DNA of 44,681 nt, taken from positions 11,339-56,019 of the forward strand of contig JAPSHX010000022.1 of the NCBI GenBank assembly GCA_031179305.1, given 5' to 3'. Source of the DNA: Paenarthrobacter sp. Its GTDB lineage: Bacteria; Actinomycetota; Actinomycetes; Actinomycetales; Micrococcaceae. Shown piece by piece: positions 29,407 through 41,200 of the stretch. The notes under the pieces are model-generated. The model saw only the letters and a program-made list of their open reading frames with translations. It was not told where the DNA came from and searched no databases. Position 1 is the first letter of the stretch; the number at the start of each line of letters is the position of its first letter. Position numbers and translations under genes: made by a program.

Positions 29407-30806
29407 GCTGCCGCCTTTCGAAGAACTATGGCGAGATCGTCCAAGTCGCCAACCGTGAGGACCGTCAGGTCCGCGATGTTGGCCCTCGACGGCGCCGCTC
29501 CGGGTTGGACGCGGACCGCCAGGCTCCGCACACCGGGAGGAACGGACGAGGCCGCAGAGCGCAGTTGCGTGGCCGTCACATGGCTGCCCACTACGAAGAA
29601 CACAACGGAGGCGTTGGGGACAGTGTCCGAAAGGGTGCGGGCGAGGTCGACGGCGGTCTTCCGCAGGGGTGCCCCGACAATGCGGGTCATGTCGTCGAGC
29701 AAGTTCCGGCCGGTTTCGCAGCGGAGCGGCCCCTTTTGGGTCAGGACGTCCAGCTCACGCTGCTCACGGATGGCCTGCCTGCCAATGGAAGCGGCCACAG
29801 AGATGGCCATTTCGAACTCGGGCTCGGAGTCATACTCGTCTGTGTTGATGGAGAGCGAGATGGCCAGGTGTGCGCGCCGGGTCTCCTCGAACTGGCGAAC
29901 CATGAGCTTATTGGTGCGGGCCGTTGTCTTCCAGTGGATGTGGCGGCGGTCATCCCCGGGAACGTAGTCTCGCAAAGCATGGAAGGAGACATCCGCGCTG
30001 GACAGCTCCGTAGTGGGCATGCCCTCAAGGTCGCGGATAAACCCGGCCGCCGAGCTACCTAGAGACACAGTCCGGGGATGGACGAACAGGTCCACGGGAT
30101 CGGTCCACATCACGCGACGACGCAGCAGGTGGAGGGGGTCGGCGCGAACAGAGCGGACCGGGCCCACAACAATTACTGCACGCCGCGCCGTGGGGATGGT
30201 GAAGAGATCCTCATGCACCTGGGCCGGCTTCATGCGGGGCAAATGGAAAACGGCCGTGTTGGAACCCACGGGCAGCTCCAACGCCGCAGGCAACAACGGC
30301 CTCGTGGACACGTTGGACACGGCGATGCTGCCCACGGCGTCATCCCCCACTGCCACCCGCGTGCGGGCAAGGTCCAGAACCACTCCATAGGCCGAGCGGC
30401 CCACGATGAAGCCGATGGCAAGGAGGCACAGCAGGAAAGCCACCATGGCAGCTGACTTGGCTTCCTGCCAACCCCACGCCTGTCCCGCCCACCAGAGCCC
30501 GATCGAGGCAGCCAAAACTACCCAGCCGAGCAGGCTCACCACAGCAAGGACGGGCCAGACGAACCTCAACCAAACAGCCTTGACCTTGGTCAACCCTGGT
30601 GCAAGGAAGTCGCCCGCAGTTCCGGCTGCTTCCGACCATACGGCTGCGGGGTGAAGCTTGCTGGTCTTGCTGGGTTGGCTTGACCGGCCGGGGCGCTTGC
30701 CCGGTTCGTTGACAGGGCCGCGAAGGGAGCGCACCTTGCCGCCAATAGCGGACTTAGCGCGCTTGAGCGAGTCAGCAGCCCTGTTCAGGGGTGTGCTGGA
30801 GGACAT
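29403..30806 (-). CDS. DUF58-domain membrane protein
   Basis: A 467-aa protein. A basic, disordered N-terminus (1-75) precedes two TM helices (about 80-103 and 116-136). A large domain with the DUF58 signature DYVPGDDRRHIHWKTTART (about 295-313) follows, and a vWA-like C-terminal half ends at AIVLRKAAA. DUF58 proteins are nearly always encoded beside MoxR ATPases and transglutaminase-like proteins, as here, and are thought to be their partners; the molecular role is unknown. The ATG at 30806 follows AAAGG and lies 48 nt after moxR. The 3' end overlaps the transglutaminase-like gene as ATGA. Confidence 0.92.
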   Translation of the reverse strand: MSSSTPLNRAADSLKRAKSAIGGKVRSLRGPVNEPGKRPGRSSQPSKTSKLHPAAVWSEAAGTAGDFLAPGLTKVKAVWLRFVWPVLAVVSLLGWVVLAASIGLWWAGQAWGWQEAKSAAMVAFLLCLLAIGFIVGRSAYGVVLDLARTRVAVGDDAVGSIAVSNVSTRPLLPAALELPVGSNTAVFHLPRMKPAQVHEDLFTIPTARRAVIVVGPVRSVRADPLHLLRRRVMWTDPVDLFVHPRTVSLGSSAAGFIRDLEGMPTTELSSADVSFHALRDYVPGDDRRHIHWKTTARTNKLMVRQFEETRRAHLAISLSINTDEYDSEPEFEMAISVAASIGRQAIREQRELDVLTQKGPLRCETGRNLLDDMTRIVGAPLRKTAVDLARTLSDTVPNASVVFFVVGSHVTATQLRSAASSVPPGVRSLAVRVQPGAAPSRANIADLTVLTVGDLDDLAIVLRKAAA

Positions 30807-30854
30807 GTGGGGGCCTTTGTTTGAGCTGGGGTGCGATGGAGCGGCGTGCGGTGC

Positions 30855-31826
30855 TTATGCGCTGGCGCGTTGCTGCGGGGCGGCGACGTCGCCGAGGACG
30901 CGGTTGAGTACCACCTCGGGCGTTGCGCCGGAGAATTCAGCTTCGGGGTCCATCACCAAGCGGTGGGTCCACACCACGGGCGCGAGCTCCTTGATGTCAT
31001 CCGGCAGCACGAAGTTGCGGCCTTGGCTGGCTGCCCATACCTTCGCGGCGCGGACCATGGCCAGAGCACCACGAACGGAAACGCCAAGCCGCGTTTCGCT
31101 GGCATTGCGGGTTTCCTCGCACAGGCGCGAAATGTACTCCAGCACCGCGGTGTCCACGTGGGTGGTGGCCGCCAGGTCCGCCATGTCAGCCACTGCCTGG
31201 GTGGTGATCAACGGCGTCAGGTCCTTTGAACGGTCCTTCAAATTCGCCCCACCAAGGAGGCGAACAGTGGAAGCGTGATCCGGGTAGCCGATGGAGGTCT
31301 TGATCAGGAAGCGGTCAAGCTGAGCCTCGGGCAGGCGGTAGGTGCCCGCCTGTTCGATGGGGTTCTGGGTTGCCAGGACCATAAACGGGCGGCCGGCCTC
31401 GTACGTGGTGCCGTCCACGGTCACGCGGGATTCTTCCATGACTTCCAGCAACGCGGACTGCGTCTTCGGAGAAGCACGGTTGATTTCGTCAGCCAGGACG
31501 ATGTTGTTGAACACCGGGCCCTTGTGGAACTCGAACTTCTGCGTCTTCTGGTCGTAGATGGTCACACCCGTCACGTCAGACGGCAAAAGGTCAGGCGTGA
31601 ACTGAATACGGTTGTGCGAACCCTGGACCGTCGCGGCCAAGGCGCGGGCGAGGGAGGTTTTACCCGTGCCCGGCGCGTCCTCAAACAGGACGTGGCCTTC
31701 CGCCATCATCGCCGTGAACGTCAGCCGGATGACGTGTTCCTTGCCCAACACGGCCTTGCCCACGTTGGCAACGAGCTTCTCGAACGTTTCTGCAAACCAC
31801 GCGGCCTGCTCGTTTGTCATGGTCAT
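30855..31826 (-). CDS. MoxR-family AAA+ ATPase
   Basis: Chaperone-like AAA+ ATPase of 323 aa. Visible motifs are Walker A APGTGKTS (51-58), Walker B LADEINRA (111-118), sensor region MVLATQNPIEQAGTY and an Arg-finger region EAQLDRFLIK. MoxR proteins remodel or activate partner proteins, commonly DUF58 or vWA proteins; the partner here is presumably the next gene. I chose the ATG at 31826 because AGG sits 8 nt upstream and the protein then begins as MoxR proteins do (TNEQAAWFAETFEKL). A longer frame to 31913 would overlap the giant-protein stop and adds an uncharacteristic Pro/Thr-rich 29-residue leader. Confidence 0.93.
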   Translation of the reverse strand: MTMTNEQAAWFAETFEKLVANVGKAVLGKEHVIRLTFTAMMAEGHVLFEDAPGTGKTSLARALAATVQGSHNRIQFTPDLLPSDVTGVTIYDQKTQKFEFHKGPVFNNIVLADEINRASPKTQSALLEVMEESRVTVDGTTYEAGRPFMVLATQNPIEQAGTYRLPEAQLDRFLIKTSIGYPDHASTVRLLGGANLKDRSKDLTPLITTQAVADMADLAATTHVDTAVLEYISRLCEETRNASETRLGVSVRGALAMVRAAKVWAASQGRNFVLPDDIKELAPVVWTHRLVMDPEAEFSGATPEVVLNRVLGDVAAPQQRASA

Positions 31827-31887
31827 CGGTTGATCCTGTTCCTTGTGTATGGGTGCGAATGGAGTTGTTGAACGGCCTGTCGGAGCA

Positions 31888-34800
31888 TCAGCAACCGCCG
31901 GGCTCATTGCCAAAGCGGTCCACGGTGATGGCCTTCACGAACCATCCGGGGTGGCTTCCCTCCGTGACTCGATACCATTTGGTGCTCCCACCGTAAATGT
32001 TCTTCGTGCAATCGATCTTGAGGCGTCCTTCAGAGCGGGAGACCCAGCCAACTCCACACGACGGCCCGCTTGGGTTGTACGTGTCCGGTTGGTTCGGTTT
32101 GCCCGGGCATGTGTTGTTGTGGGCCTGAATCGTTGTGGACGGAGGCGGCGGGGGCGGCGGTGGCGTGGGGTCGTCGCCACTTGTCGCGTTGACTTGGCCG
32201 CTATGTGCGCCAGCCACTACTGTGACGGCCCGGACGTTGAGCTTCCTCGTCTTGTCCCACCCGCCACCTGCGGCGTCGAAGCTCGTTGCCTTGCCCACGC
32301 TGGTCCAGCCGCCGCCGTCGAGATTGACCTCGTAGTGGTCGAGGGGGCGGCCATTCATGTTCGGTGGATTCCAGTTCCAGTGCACCTGGCCGTCGCCCTT
32401 GGCGGACTTTCCGCCCGAGACATTCGGCGCGTTCGGGGGCGCATAGGGGTTACCTGTGCCGATCGCCTTCGCATCGCCGGCCATGCCATTCTTCACCGAA
32501 GTGGCGATGATGTTTACCACCACGTCGGTTCCATTAGGCTGCCCACCGATGATTCCGCCTCCGCGGGCAATCTGCCCGGAACCATGAGCGGTCTGCCAGC
32601 GGTAAGTGATCTCATTGTCCTGTGAGCCGTTGCGCTCAGCTGCAGTAAGTGGCGTGAAGGCAATCTCCAGCCGACCAGAGTCGCCGGTCGCCTTAACGGA
32701 TCCACTCCCCACCATCCCGGGCTTGCCTGCAGCCCGGATTGGGGCCGACCGTTGGCTGACACCACTGACGCCGGCCTTGTTTGTTGCTGACACCGTGAAC
32801 GAGTAGTCCGCTTCGGAGTTCGCAACTGTGACGTTCTGCGAAGTCGCCCCCACAGATTGCGTACCTACGACGGCGCCTCCCATGTAGGTGGTCAGCGTAT
32901 AGGCGGATACGGCGTCACCGTTGTTATTCGGCGCTGCCCAACTGACCTGCAACTGGCTCTGCGTACCCACGGAGCCTGCGCCGGTCACTGAAGGAGCCGC
33001 AGGGGTCGCCGGCACTCCTGCAGGAGTTTCGGCAGCAGAGTAGGTACTCCACTCCGAGGGCTCCTTGGCGTCATTCCTGGCCAGGACCCGGACTTTGTAG
33101 GCCACCCCATTGGTCAGGCCGGTCCAAACATGGCTGTTTCCCGTGAGGTTCTGGATCTGCGGGTTCTGGCCGGCAGGAGCAGGCGAAATCTCAAGATCGT
33201 AGGACTTGATGGGCGAACCCTTGCTTGCAGGCGGAACCCACGCCACGGACAGTTGCTTGTCGCCGAACTTCAGCGTCGGTGCAACAGGGGTGTCGGGCTT
33301 GACGTCCGGACGGACCTCAGCAGACACCGGAGAGCGCTCGGATTCATTGATCGCATTGGTGGCGGTGACGGCAAAGTGGTACTTCACATTGTTGGTCAGG
33401 CCGGTCAACGTACAGGTATTCGCGGGGCAGTCCTGTTTGAAGCCGTTCTCTCCGTACACCGTGTACTTGGTGATAGGCGAACCACGGTCAGCTGGCGCAT
33501 TCCATGTGAGCAAGGCAGTTTGGTCGCCCACGGACTGCGCCAGCGGCGTCGTTGGTGCTGCCGGCTTGTCCTTTACCGTCAAACGGATGCGGGCAGTGGC
33601 ATACCGGGAGATCTCGCCTGTTTTGTCCTCCACGGTGTAAGCAACAACCATGGTTCCGGTGAATCCGCCCGCAGGTGTGACGGTCACGCTGTCACCGCCG
33701 GCTTCGGCCGTGCCCTGGCCCGTCTCCGTGACCGCTGAGACGATCTTCAGTGGCGTCTCAGGGAACGGGTTGGAATCATTTGCCAACACGTTGACCGTCA
33801 CTGGCTTCCCGGATTGCGCCTCCGGCTCGGTGTCGTCATTGGCCACCGGTTTGGGCCTGTTGGAGGCCGACAGGGACAGCTTGTAGGTAGCCACAGCCTC
33901 GAGCCCGCGGCGGTCTTTTGCTTTGACCTGGACAGTGCCCGACTGTCCGATCTGTACGGAGTCATCAGCGGAGACCTTGAGAGTCTTGCCCTCGACACTC
34001 ACCCGGAAACCGCCCTGGGCTGCGCCCACAAGCTCGTAGCTCATGTTCTGCACGTCATCCGAGTCCGGATCCGACGTCAGCTTCTCCAGGTCAAGGCTCG
34101 CGGAGTCACCCTTCGGTACCTCCACGTCGCTACCCAGCAGAACGGGAGGGTTGTTCTTGTTGGGATCCGGCAGCACCTTGGTTCGGATGCTCAAAGTCGA
34201 CTTCAGGCCATTGGGGTCGTCCGGGCCGGTTCCGTCGGTGACTTCGAAGCTGATGGATCCGGGCCCGACATACTCCGCGCCAGCGGTGTACTTGATGGAC
34301 GTGCCACCATTGGCCACGGGATCGCTGCCGTCGGCACCGATGAGCTTGATGCGGTCAGTTTGGGTCAGGCGAGGTGAGCGTCCTTCACGGACTTTGACCC
34401 ACTCCGCGAGGTTTACCGTGACGGACTGACCTGAGACAAGTTCCACTACGTCGTCCTTGGCGAGCGTAGGAACCTGCTGGCCAATACCGGGAACCCAAAT
34501 AATGGCAGTGGACTTCTGGCCGTCCACGTCCTCCACGGTGTAAGGCACCAGTTGCGGCTGCTCCGTGAGGTCAACGATGACGTTGCCTTCGGGACCGGGA
34601 CGCGCGGTTTCCAACCCGGTAGCCACCTTGAGGTTCTCCCCCACACCGTCCGGGTCCTCGTCGTTCTTCAGGACGGGAACGTCCACCGCGGTCTTGCCGA
34701 GCGTCTGTGCCGAGGTCACACGGTCATCGCGGGCAATCGGTGCCTGCAATGGCAAATCGTTCCGGACTACCACCCGGATGGTGGCCTGACCCACTGCGTC

Positions 34801-37800
34801 ACGGTCGTCGGCAACCGAGTAGCGCACGTTGACGGTGCCCTCCGCAGCGGGAGCGGTCACCAGGACGCGGCCGCTGGTCTGGCTGACCTTGGCGTCGAGT
34901 CCTGCGTCGGCTTCGATGCTGTCCGTCAGGATCCGGATGATGTCACCATCGGGGTCGGTGTCGTTCGCGGTCGCATCCACGGCAATCTGGCGGCCAGGGC
35001 GGACCTTGACTTCGTCATCGACGGGAGCAGGTTTCTGGTTGTCCTCGCCGCGCGGCGCGACGCCCACGGTCACCGTTCCGGTGTTGACAGCACCTTGCCG
35101 GTCGATCACCTTGTACCGGAACGTATCGGTACCCGCGCCGTCACCGGCGGCGACGAAATCGATGAAGCTGCTACCCGCCGTCGCGGTTCCCATGGTGGGT
35201 GTGCTATCGATGCCGGTGAGCTGCACCGAGTCGCCGTCGGGGTCTATGCCGTCCAGCGGAACCGGGATCCGGACACTGCCGCCCGCCACAACGCGTGCCG
35301 TCAGGTTTTGCGGCTGTGGACGTGAATTCTGGGTACCTTCCAGCGGGAGGATGTGGATAGTTACCGCTGCGGCGCTCTTCTGCCCCTGCGGATCCACGGC
35401 GTTGTAGATGGCGCGCACGGTATTGGGCGTGGGTCCGGCAATGAAGCGCAGGGTCTTCTCGGAAATGAACGCTTTGCCGTCCTCTTCCGGGATACTCTGT
35501 GCCAGCACCGGATCCACGGACAGCTCCTCACCCTGCGGGTGGGTGTCATTGTCCAGGACCGGGATGGTCACGACGTCGTTCACGCGGACGTTGACTTCGT
35601 CGGGTTTGGGCTGGGGAGCCTCGACGACGGCGGGAGCCGGCACCGGGACTACACCCACCGTGCCGGTGGCAGAGGCGCGGCCGTTCGACATCGTGTAGCT
35701 GAAGACGAACGGTTCCTTGGCTCCCAGCACATCGGTAACGCGAAGGACGCTGTGATCGATCACGCTCACGGATGCCGATGAGCCGTCGGGTACGGTGACG
35801 GATTGGAGTACCAACACGCCGCCAGAAGGATCGGAGTCGTTGGCCAGCGGATCCACCAGCACGCTGCCACCCACCGGGAGCAGCGCAACGTCATGAACGG
35901 CAACGGGAGCTCCCGCATCCTTGCCGGACTCGACGTCCACGCGGATCAGCCCCTGACTGCTTTGGGGGCCGTTACTGGCGATGTACGTCAAGTAGATCGG
36001 GCCGGGTGTGGTGCTCCGGAAGGTGAAGGTGCCGCCGTCGGTTACCGGGCCGAGTTCAGCAGGGCCGGCGGCCTCAACATGAGCGACGCGCAGGGCCCCA
36101 CCGTTGGGGTCCACATCGTTCTTCAGCGGTGCGATGACCAGATCCTGGCCCACCACCGCGGTGACGTGGTCTGCATTGACCACCGGGGCGAGGGCACCCG
36201 GCGGCTGCACATTTACCACGATGCGGCCGGTGGTGGTTGCCTTGCCGTCCCATACGGTGATGGTGACGTTCTTCTTGCCCGGCGCCGCACCCGAATCCTG
36301 GTATGTAAGCAGTCCGTCGCGGCGGACCTTTACCTGGTCCTGGTCGTTGTCGGATTTTGCATCCAACAGGACGAGGTCGTCGCCGTCGGGGTCCATCCAG
36401 TCGGTCAGGATGTTCTGGCTCACGGACTTGCCTTGTTCGACAAGCATGGTGGTGGGCTCCCCGCGTTTGAAGAACGGAGGTTTGTTCTCCTCGGGAGCAA
36501 CCACGCGTAGGGTCACACGGCCACCGGCTGACAAACCGCGGCCATCAGAGGCGTTGTAGTCGAAGACTTCTGTGCCCGGCTTCGCATCCGCCGGTACCTT
36601 GATCTGGAAGGCAGAGCCGCCGTAGATGTTTTCGAGGGCACCGGACTTGGGGCCGTTGGCGCCAACCGCTGCGGTGAGGACATCGCCGTCGGGGTCTGAA
36701 TCGTTATCCAGAACACTCAGGATGGTGGTCCTGCCCGGCCGGACACCGAACTCGTCCGGTTTGGTCTCAGGCGGACGGTTGGGCTTGGTGCGATCCGGGA
36801 GGACGTTGATGGTGTTGTTGTCCGCGGACTCCTGGTCCTGGTCATCGGACTGGTTCTTGGGCGGAACAACCTCGTCCCAGTTGTTGACCAGCTGCATGTT
36901 CTGGTTCACCAGCCATACGCTGCCCGAGTTCACGTCGTTGAGGACAACCAAGTCCCTGTTGACGCGGAAAACGTAGCTTGGGGAGGCACTGGCTTTGGGG
37001 ACGTCGTTCTTCTTGTCGTCGGCGTCGTTGTCGCAGTCGCGGACGTACTTGTTGGCGCCGGACCACGCTGAGTGGACACACTTGCTGACCTGAACCGGAG
37101 CTGCGGGGACGCCTTCACCGTCAGCATTCACGGTTGCGGCTGTGGACCCATCCAAGGGCTGCTTCAGCAGGGCCTTTCGTGTGGCAATAGCGACGTAACT
37201 GCTGTCTTCGCTGCTCTGCTGGAGCTTGGCTTCGCGCGCATCCTGAAGTTGCAGCTTGCGCCCGCCCGGCAGGAAGAGGTTCCCCGACGCGGCGTCAAGG
37301 ACCACGGGCTTATCGCCCACCACAGCCAGTTGAAGGTCGCCGGCGCCCTTGAGCTCGTCCACCTTGCTGATCTGGGAGTCGGTCCGCTCACCATTGGCGT
37401 CAACAGTGGTGACGGCGATTTCGCCCTTGCCCGGGTCCGCCGTATAGATCCGGTTGTCGGATCCCACTGCGGAGACCATGCCAGGGGAACCGGTCAGTAC
37501 GGGTTCGGTTCCTTCTTCGTCGAAGCCGTTAACGGTGGACGGCGACAACGCCCATACCTTGCCGCGGGCCGGGTCCGTAACGGAGAGCACAGTGGAGCCG
37601 TAGCTGACTTGCGACGACGACGGCAGCTGCTTATCGCCGCCGAGCTTCAGGTTTGCGGCGGAAACCTGGTTGATGGTGGAGCCGGATTCGTCGTCCACGA
37701 AGACGTTACCGTCGTGCTGCAGCACATCAAAGGTAGTGGTGGCCGGTGTCACGGCACCGTCAAGGACACGGGACGGATAGTTCAGCCGTCCCACTGCGTT

Positions 37801-37980
37801 CTTGGTTTTGCTCACCACCCACACGCCGCCGTCGTTCAAGTCCACCTCGGTGGTCTTGAACCCCGGGTACAGAATCGCCCCGGTGATCAGCAAAGCGCCT
37901 GCCGCAGTCGCAGCAGTTCCCGCTATGAATTTCTTGTTTTGACGCTTTTTCAGCCCCAGCTTGCCGAAGAAAGTTGTCAC
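31888..37980 (-). CDS. Giant membrane-anchored cadherin-like/Fn3 surface protein (copy 1)
   Basis: A 2030-aa protein predicted to sit in the membrane by one N-terminal helix (about 18-38) after a basic cytoplasmic stub, with the rest outside. Residues 45-370 look like a beta-propeller with repeated VWALSP/VWLVNQ-type strands. Residues 400-1465 hold ten cadherin-like/Ig modules, most marked by a loop of the type NDxDPxGG or DPDGD (NDSDPDGD near 426, others about every 95 residues), likely Ca-binding. About five Fn3-like modules follow (1470-1940), then a poly-Pro linker and a Cys-containing terminal module (about 1957-2030). There is no LPXTG motif. The GTG at 37980 is the only good start. It is paralogous to the gene upstream and corresponds to fn3 of the PFNA cluster. 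Confidence 0.9.
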   Translation of the reverse strand: MTTFFGKLGLKKRQNKKFIAGTAATAAGALLITGAILYPGFKTTEVDLNDGGVWVVSKTKNAVGRLNYPSRVLDGAVTPATTTFDVLQHDGNVFVDDESGSTINQVSAANLKLGGDKQLPSSSQVSYGSTVLSVTDPARGKVWALSPSTVNGFDEEGTEPVLTGSPGMVSAVGSDNRIYTADPGKGEIAVTTVDANGERTDSQISKVDELKGAGDLQLAVVGDKPVVLDAASGNLFLPGGRKLQLQDAREAKLQQSSEDSSYVAIATRKALLKQPLDGSTAATVNADGEGVPAAPVQVSKCVHSAWSGANKYVRDCDNDADDKKNDVPKASASPSYVFRVNRDLVVLNDVNSGSVWLVNQNMQLVNNWDEVVPPKNQSDDQDQESADNNTINVLPDRTKPNRPPETKPDEFGVRPGRTTILSVLDNDSDPDGDVLTAAVGANGPKSGALENIYGGSAFQIKVPADAKPGTEVFDYNASDGRGLSAGGRVTLRVVAPEENKPPFFKRGEPTTMLVEQGKSVSQNILTDWMDPDGDDLVLLDAKSDNDQDQVKVRRDGLLTYQDSGAAPGKKNVTITVWDGKATTTGRIVVNVQPPGALAPVVNADHVTAVVGQDLVIAPLKNDVDPNGGALRVAHVEAAGPAELGPVTDGGTFTFRSTTPGPIYLTYIASNGPQSSQGLIRVDVESGKDAGAPVAVHDVALLPVGGSVLVDPLANDSDPSGGVLVLQSVTVPDGSSASVSVIDHSVLRVTDVLGAKEPFVFSYTMSNGRASATGTVGVVPVPAPAVVEAPQPKPDEVNVRVNDVVTIPVLDNDTHPQGEELSVDPVLAQSIPEEDGKAFISEKTLRFIAGPTPNTVRAIYNAVDPQGQKSAAAVTIHILPLEGTQNSRPQPQNLTARVVAGGSVRIPVPLDGIDPDGDSVQLTGIDSTPTMGTATAGSSFIDFVAAGDGAGTDTFRYKVIDRQGAVNTGTVTVGVAPRGEDNQKPAPVDDEVKVRPGRQIAVDATANDTDPDGDIIRILTDSIEADAGLDAKVSQTSGRVLVTAPAAEGTVNVRYSVADDRDAVGQATIRVVVRNDLPLQAPIARDDRVTSAQTLGKTAVDVPVLKNDEDPDGVGENLKVATGLETARPGPEGNVIVDLTEQPQLVPYTVEDVDGQKSTAIIWVPGIGQQVPTLAKDDVVELVSGQSVTVNLAEWVKVREGRSPRLTQTDRIKLIGADGSDPVANGGTSIKYTAGAEYVGPGSISFEVTDGTGPDDPNGLKSTLSIRTKVLPDPNKNNPPVLLGSDVEVPKGDSASLDLEKLTSDPDSDDVQNMSYELVGAAQGGFRVSVEGKTLKVSADDSVQIGQSGTVQVKAKDRRGLEAVATYKLSLSASNRPKPVANDDTEPEAQSGKPVTVNVLANDSNPFPETPLKIVSAVTETGQGTAEAGGDSVTVTPAGGFTGTMVVAYTVEDKTGEISRYATARIRLTVKDKPAAPTTPLAQSVGDQTALLTWNAPADRGSPITKYTVYGENGFKQDCPANTCTLTGLTNNVKYHFAVTATNAINESERSPVSAEVRPDVKPDTPVAPTLKFGDKQLSVAWVPPASKGSPIKSYDLEISPAPAGQNPQIQNLTGNSHVWTGLTNGVAYKVRVLARNDAKEPSEWSTYSAAETPAGVPATPAAPSVTGAGSVGTQSQLQVSWAAPNNNGDAVSAYTLTTYMGGAVVGTQSVGATSQNVTVANSEADYSFTVSATNKAGVSGVSQRSAPIRAAGKPGMVGSGSVKATGDSGRLEIAFTPLTAAERNGSQDNEITYRWQTAHGSGQIARGGGIIGGQPNGTDVVVNIIATSVKNGMAGDAKAIGTGNPYAPPNAPNVSGGKSAKGDGQVHWNWNPPNMNGRPLDHYEVNLDGGGWTSVGKATSFDAAGGGWDKTRKLNVRAVTVVAGAHSGQVNATSGDDPTPPPPPPPPSTTIQAHNNTCPGKPNQPDTYNPSGPSCGVGWVSRSEGRLKIDCTKNIYGGSTKWYRVTEGSHPGWFVKAITVDRFGNEPGGC

Positions 37981-38098
37981 AGCCCCAGAATTCCCTTTGT
38001 TTCAGCCGCCCCCACAGTGGCTTCCAAGCCAACCGACAGATGCCGGCGGCCGTACATTTCGCAGTACCCCCATACGGCGGCGGAATTTTCAGTCCCTA

Positions 38099-38129
38099 AG
38101 ACTATCCCACGCGCCCTGCGGTCAGCCAA
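38099..38129 (-). promoter_or_regulatory. Candidate promoter of giant protein copy 1
   Basis: On the minus strand TTGGCT (38124-38129) is followed after 19 nt by TAGTCT (38099-38104), and TAG continues to make TAGTCTTAG. The same arrangement occurs upstream of copy 2. The predicted start site lies about 110 nt before the GTG. The rest of the 37981-38233 gap shows nothing else I recognise. Confidence 0.45.
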
Positions 38130-38233
38130 GGAAACCCGAGACCGGGCTATCCATTGGCTTTGACAGCGTACTGTCTCTTTGGCCCGGGGCGCGATGGGGA
38201 CAACTGCCCGGCGCCGCCCCGGCGTCGATGAGC

Positions 38234-41200
38234 CTAGCATTGCGGAATCTGATGAGGTCCGGGGTCTCCCAGGGTTGTGTTGCCTTGGGCAATGAAGCGG
38301 CCGGCGTTGGGACCGCTGGTCAGGCGGTACCACGCCGCATAGTTCAGGTACGGGGTGCTGCGGTTGATGTAGCAGTTAACGGTGAATCCGCCGTTGAATT
38401 CATACTGCCATGGCGGACCATTGACGTTTCCGTCGCAGCGGTGTCCCGGAGTATTGGGATCCCACGAGGTTTGGCCCGATGGTGCTGTGTCCGTGCAGGT
38501 ACGGTAACTACCGGAAGGCAGTGTCGCATCCCACGAGGTCTTCTGCGGCCCACTCTGAGCACTAGCGGAAGCCACGCCTCCGCCTTGGCCTATGGAGTTG
38601 AACGTCTGGACCTCAATGGTGCGGGTCTGGTTGTAGCCACCGGTGTTGACCACTCGGCTGCCGGATGCTGGTGCAGTGATCCAGCCGTCCGTTTCACCGC
38701 CACTGATCCTGATCTTGGTCACAGCAACGTCGTTGCTCCCCGTGGAGGGTGATGACCAGTTCAGCGTCAGTGTGGTCTGGTTCTGGCCGCCATTGACACC
38801 GGAAGCGGACGGCGTTCCGGGCGAACCGTACGGCGTAGCAGTAGCGGGTGCGCTGGCGTCTGAACTTGGCGCGACTGCGGAAACCGCCGTCACTGTGATG
38901 GAGGATGCCTGTCCATTGGTGAATCCACCCACCGTCTGACCAGGGGTGATGGGGCCTGACTGCCCGGTACTGGCGTTATAGCGGTAGCTGACTTCACTTT
39001 GGGTGGAGCCGTTCCGCTGTTGTGGAGTGAGGACCGCAAAGTTGATAGTCACCTGTTTGCCCGCTCCCCCGGTATTTGCCGGTGTGGCCGAGACGTTGTT
39101 AACGGTGCCGAGCTTGCCTGTGGCACGGCGCGGGGCCGAGGCAGCACTGACGCCACCCTTACCGGCTTTGTTTTCAGCTTGCACTGTGAACGTGTAGCCG
39201 GCTTCGGCGTTCTGGGCGGTAAAGGTGGCTGAGCGGACGTTCCCCGGGATTGTTTGGGTCTGGGAGACGCCGTTTCCGCCGTTCATGGTGACGAAGTACG
39301 TCTTGATGGGATCACCATTGATGTCCGGTTCGACCCAGTCCGCGCGGATCTGGTTATTTGTTCCCACGGACTCCACCACAGCGGTGGTGGGAGCAGCCGG
39401 GGCCGCCGGAAGGCCAGCGGGATTGTCCTCAAGGGAGTACATGCCCCAGTCCGACGGACCGAGCTCGTTGACGGCCTGGGCACGGACCTTGTATTTCACG
39501 CCGTTGCTGAGTCCGGGCCACGTGTAGCTCAGGCCGGTGACCTCGTTCTTGACGGCAATGCCGTTAGCCGGAGGCGGAGAGATCTCCAGGTTGTAGTGCT
39601 TCACAGGTGAGCCCTCCGTCTTCGCGGGGGTCCACGTAATAGCCATGTTCTTGTCCCCGGCTTTGACCGTGGGGGCGTCCGGCGGTGACGGCTTCTCATC
39701 CGGGCGGATCTCATTGGACGCGATGGACGCTGGCGAGTCCCCCACCTCATTGGTGGCGAACACCGTGAAGACGTACTTCACATTGTTGGTCAGCCCCGAG
39801 AGTGTGCAGGTAGTGGTGGGACACACCTGTTCAAAGCCGGCCGCCTTCACCGTGTATTTGGTGATGGCTGCGCCATTGTCCGACGGCGGCGCCCACTTGA
39901 GCACTGCGGTGCGGCTGCGGACGTCGGTTGCGACGGGCGCCGACGGAGCGTCGGGCTTGTCCCGGACTGTGATCCGGACACGCCCCACGGCCTGCCTGGA
40001 TGGATCCTTGGTCTTGTCCAGCACGGTGTACCTCACCACCATGACGCCTTTGAAGCCGTCGGCAGGAGTCACTGTCACCGAGTCGCCGGAGATCGTCGGC
40101 TGACCAGCCGCGGAGCCCGTTTCCACAGCGGCGCTCTCGATGGTCAGTGGTGAATCGTTGAAGGGGTTGAAGTCGTTCGCCAGCACATTGACGGTCTCGG
40201 AGCGCCCGGCGTTGGCCTTCTCAACAGCGTCGTCGTTGGCAGCAGGGCGCGGTCTGTTGGACGAGACTACGGTGGCGGTAACCGTTGCACGGACAGCGTC
40301 AGACCGTCCGTCAGTGACCTTTAGCGGGAAAGTGCCCACCACGCCCGGATTAGCAGAAAGGTCCGGGGTGACTTTGAGGACGGTTCCTTCCACCTTGGTT
40401 TGGAAGCCCGCGGGTTGCTGTCCGTCGAGCTCAAACTTGAGGTTTCCCTGATCGCGCTCGTCCACGTCCTTGGCCAGGTTCCCCAGTTCCAGATCCGTGG
40501 TTTCTCCCTTGGGAGCCTCGATGGAAGCTCCGCTGAAGGTGGGGATGTGGTTCGCGTTGGGGTCCGGGATCACCTTGGTGATAATGGTCAACGTGGACTT
40601 CAGCCCCTGCGGGTCGTCCGGGCCGGATCCGTCAGTCACCTCGAAGGTGATGGATCCCGGGCCAACGTAGTCCGCCTGTGCCGCATACCGCAGAGCATTC
40701 CCATCGCCGGAGATGACGTTGGTGGTATCGGCTCCCTGGACACGGATCTTGTCCGCCACAGTAAGCCGTGGTTGGCGCCCTTCCCGCACACGGACGTATT
40801 CCTGGAGCGAGAGCGTGATTTCCTTGCCGGACATGACTTCGACGGGCTCGGTTTTGGCAAGAGTTGGATATTGCAGGCCTTGGCCGGGGATCCACATCAC
40901 TGCTGTTGCTGACTGCCCATCCATGTCCGTCACGGTGTACGGAATCAGTTGGTCCTGGGGAGTAAGAGACACCACAACGTTCCCGGAGGTCCCTACCCGG
41001 GCGTTTGGATTCGCGTCCGGCAACGTGATGGTCAGGTCTTCCGCAACGCCATCCGGATCAGAGTCATTCTTCAGTACCGGGACGTCGACTGCAGTCTTGC
41101 CCAGCGTCTCGGCCAAGGTGATGCGGTCGTCGACCGCAATCGGAACGTGGAGGGCCGCCGTCGGACTCGTTTGAACCCTGACCACCGCGCTGGCTTCAGC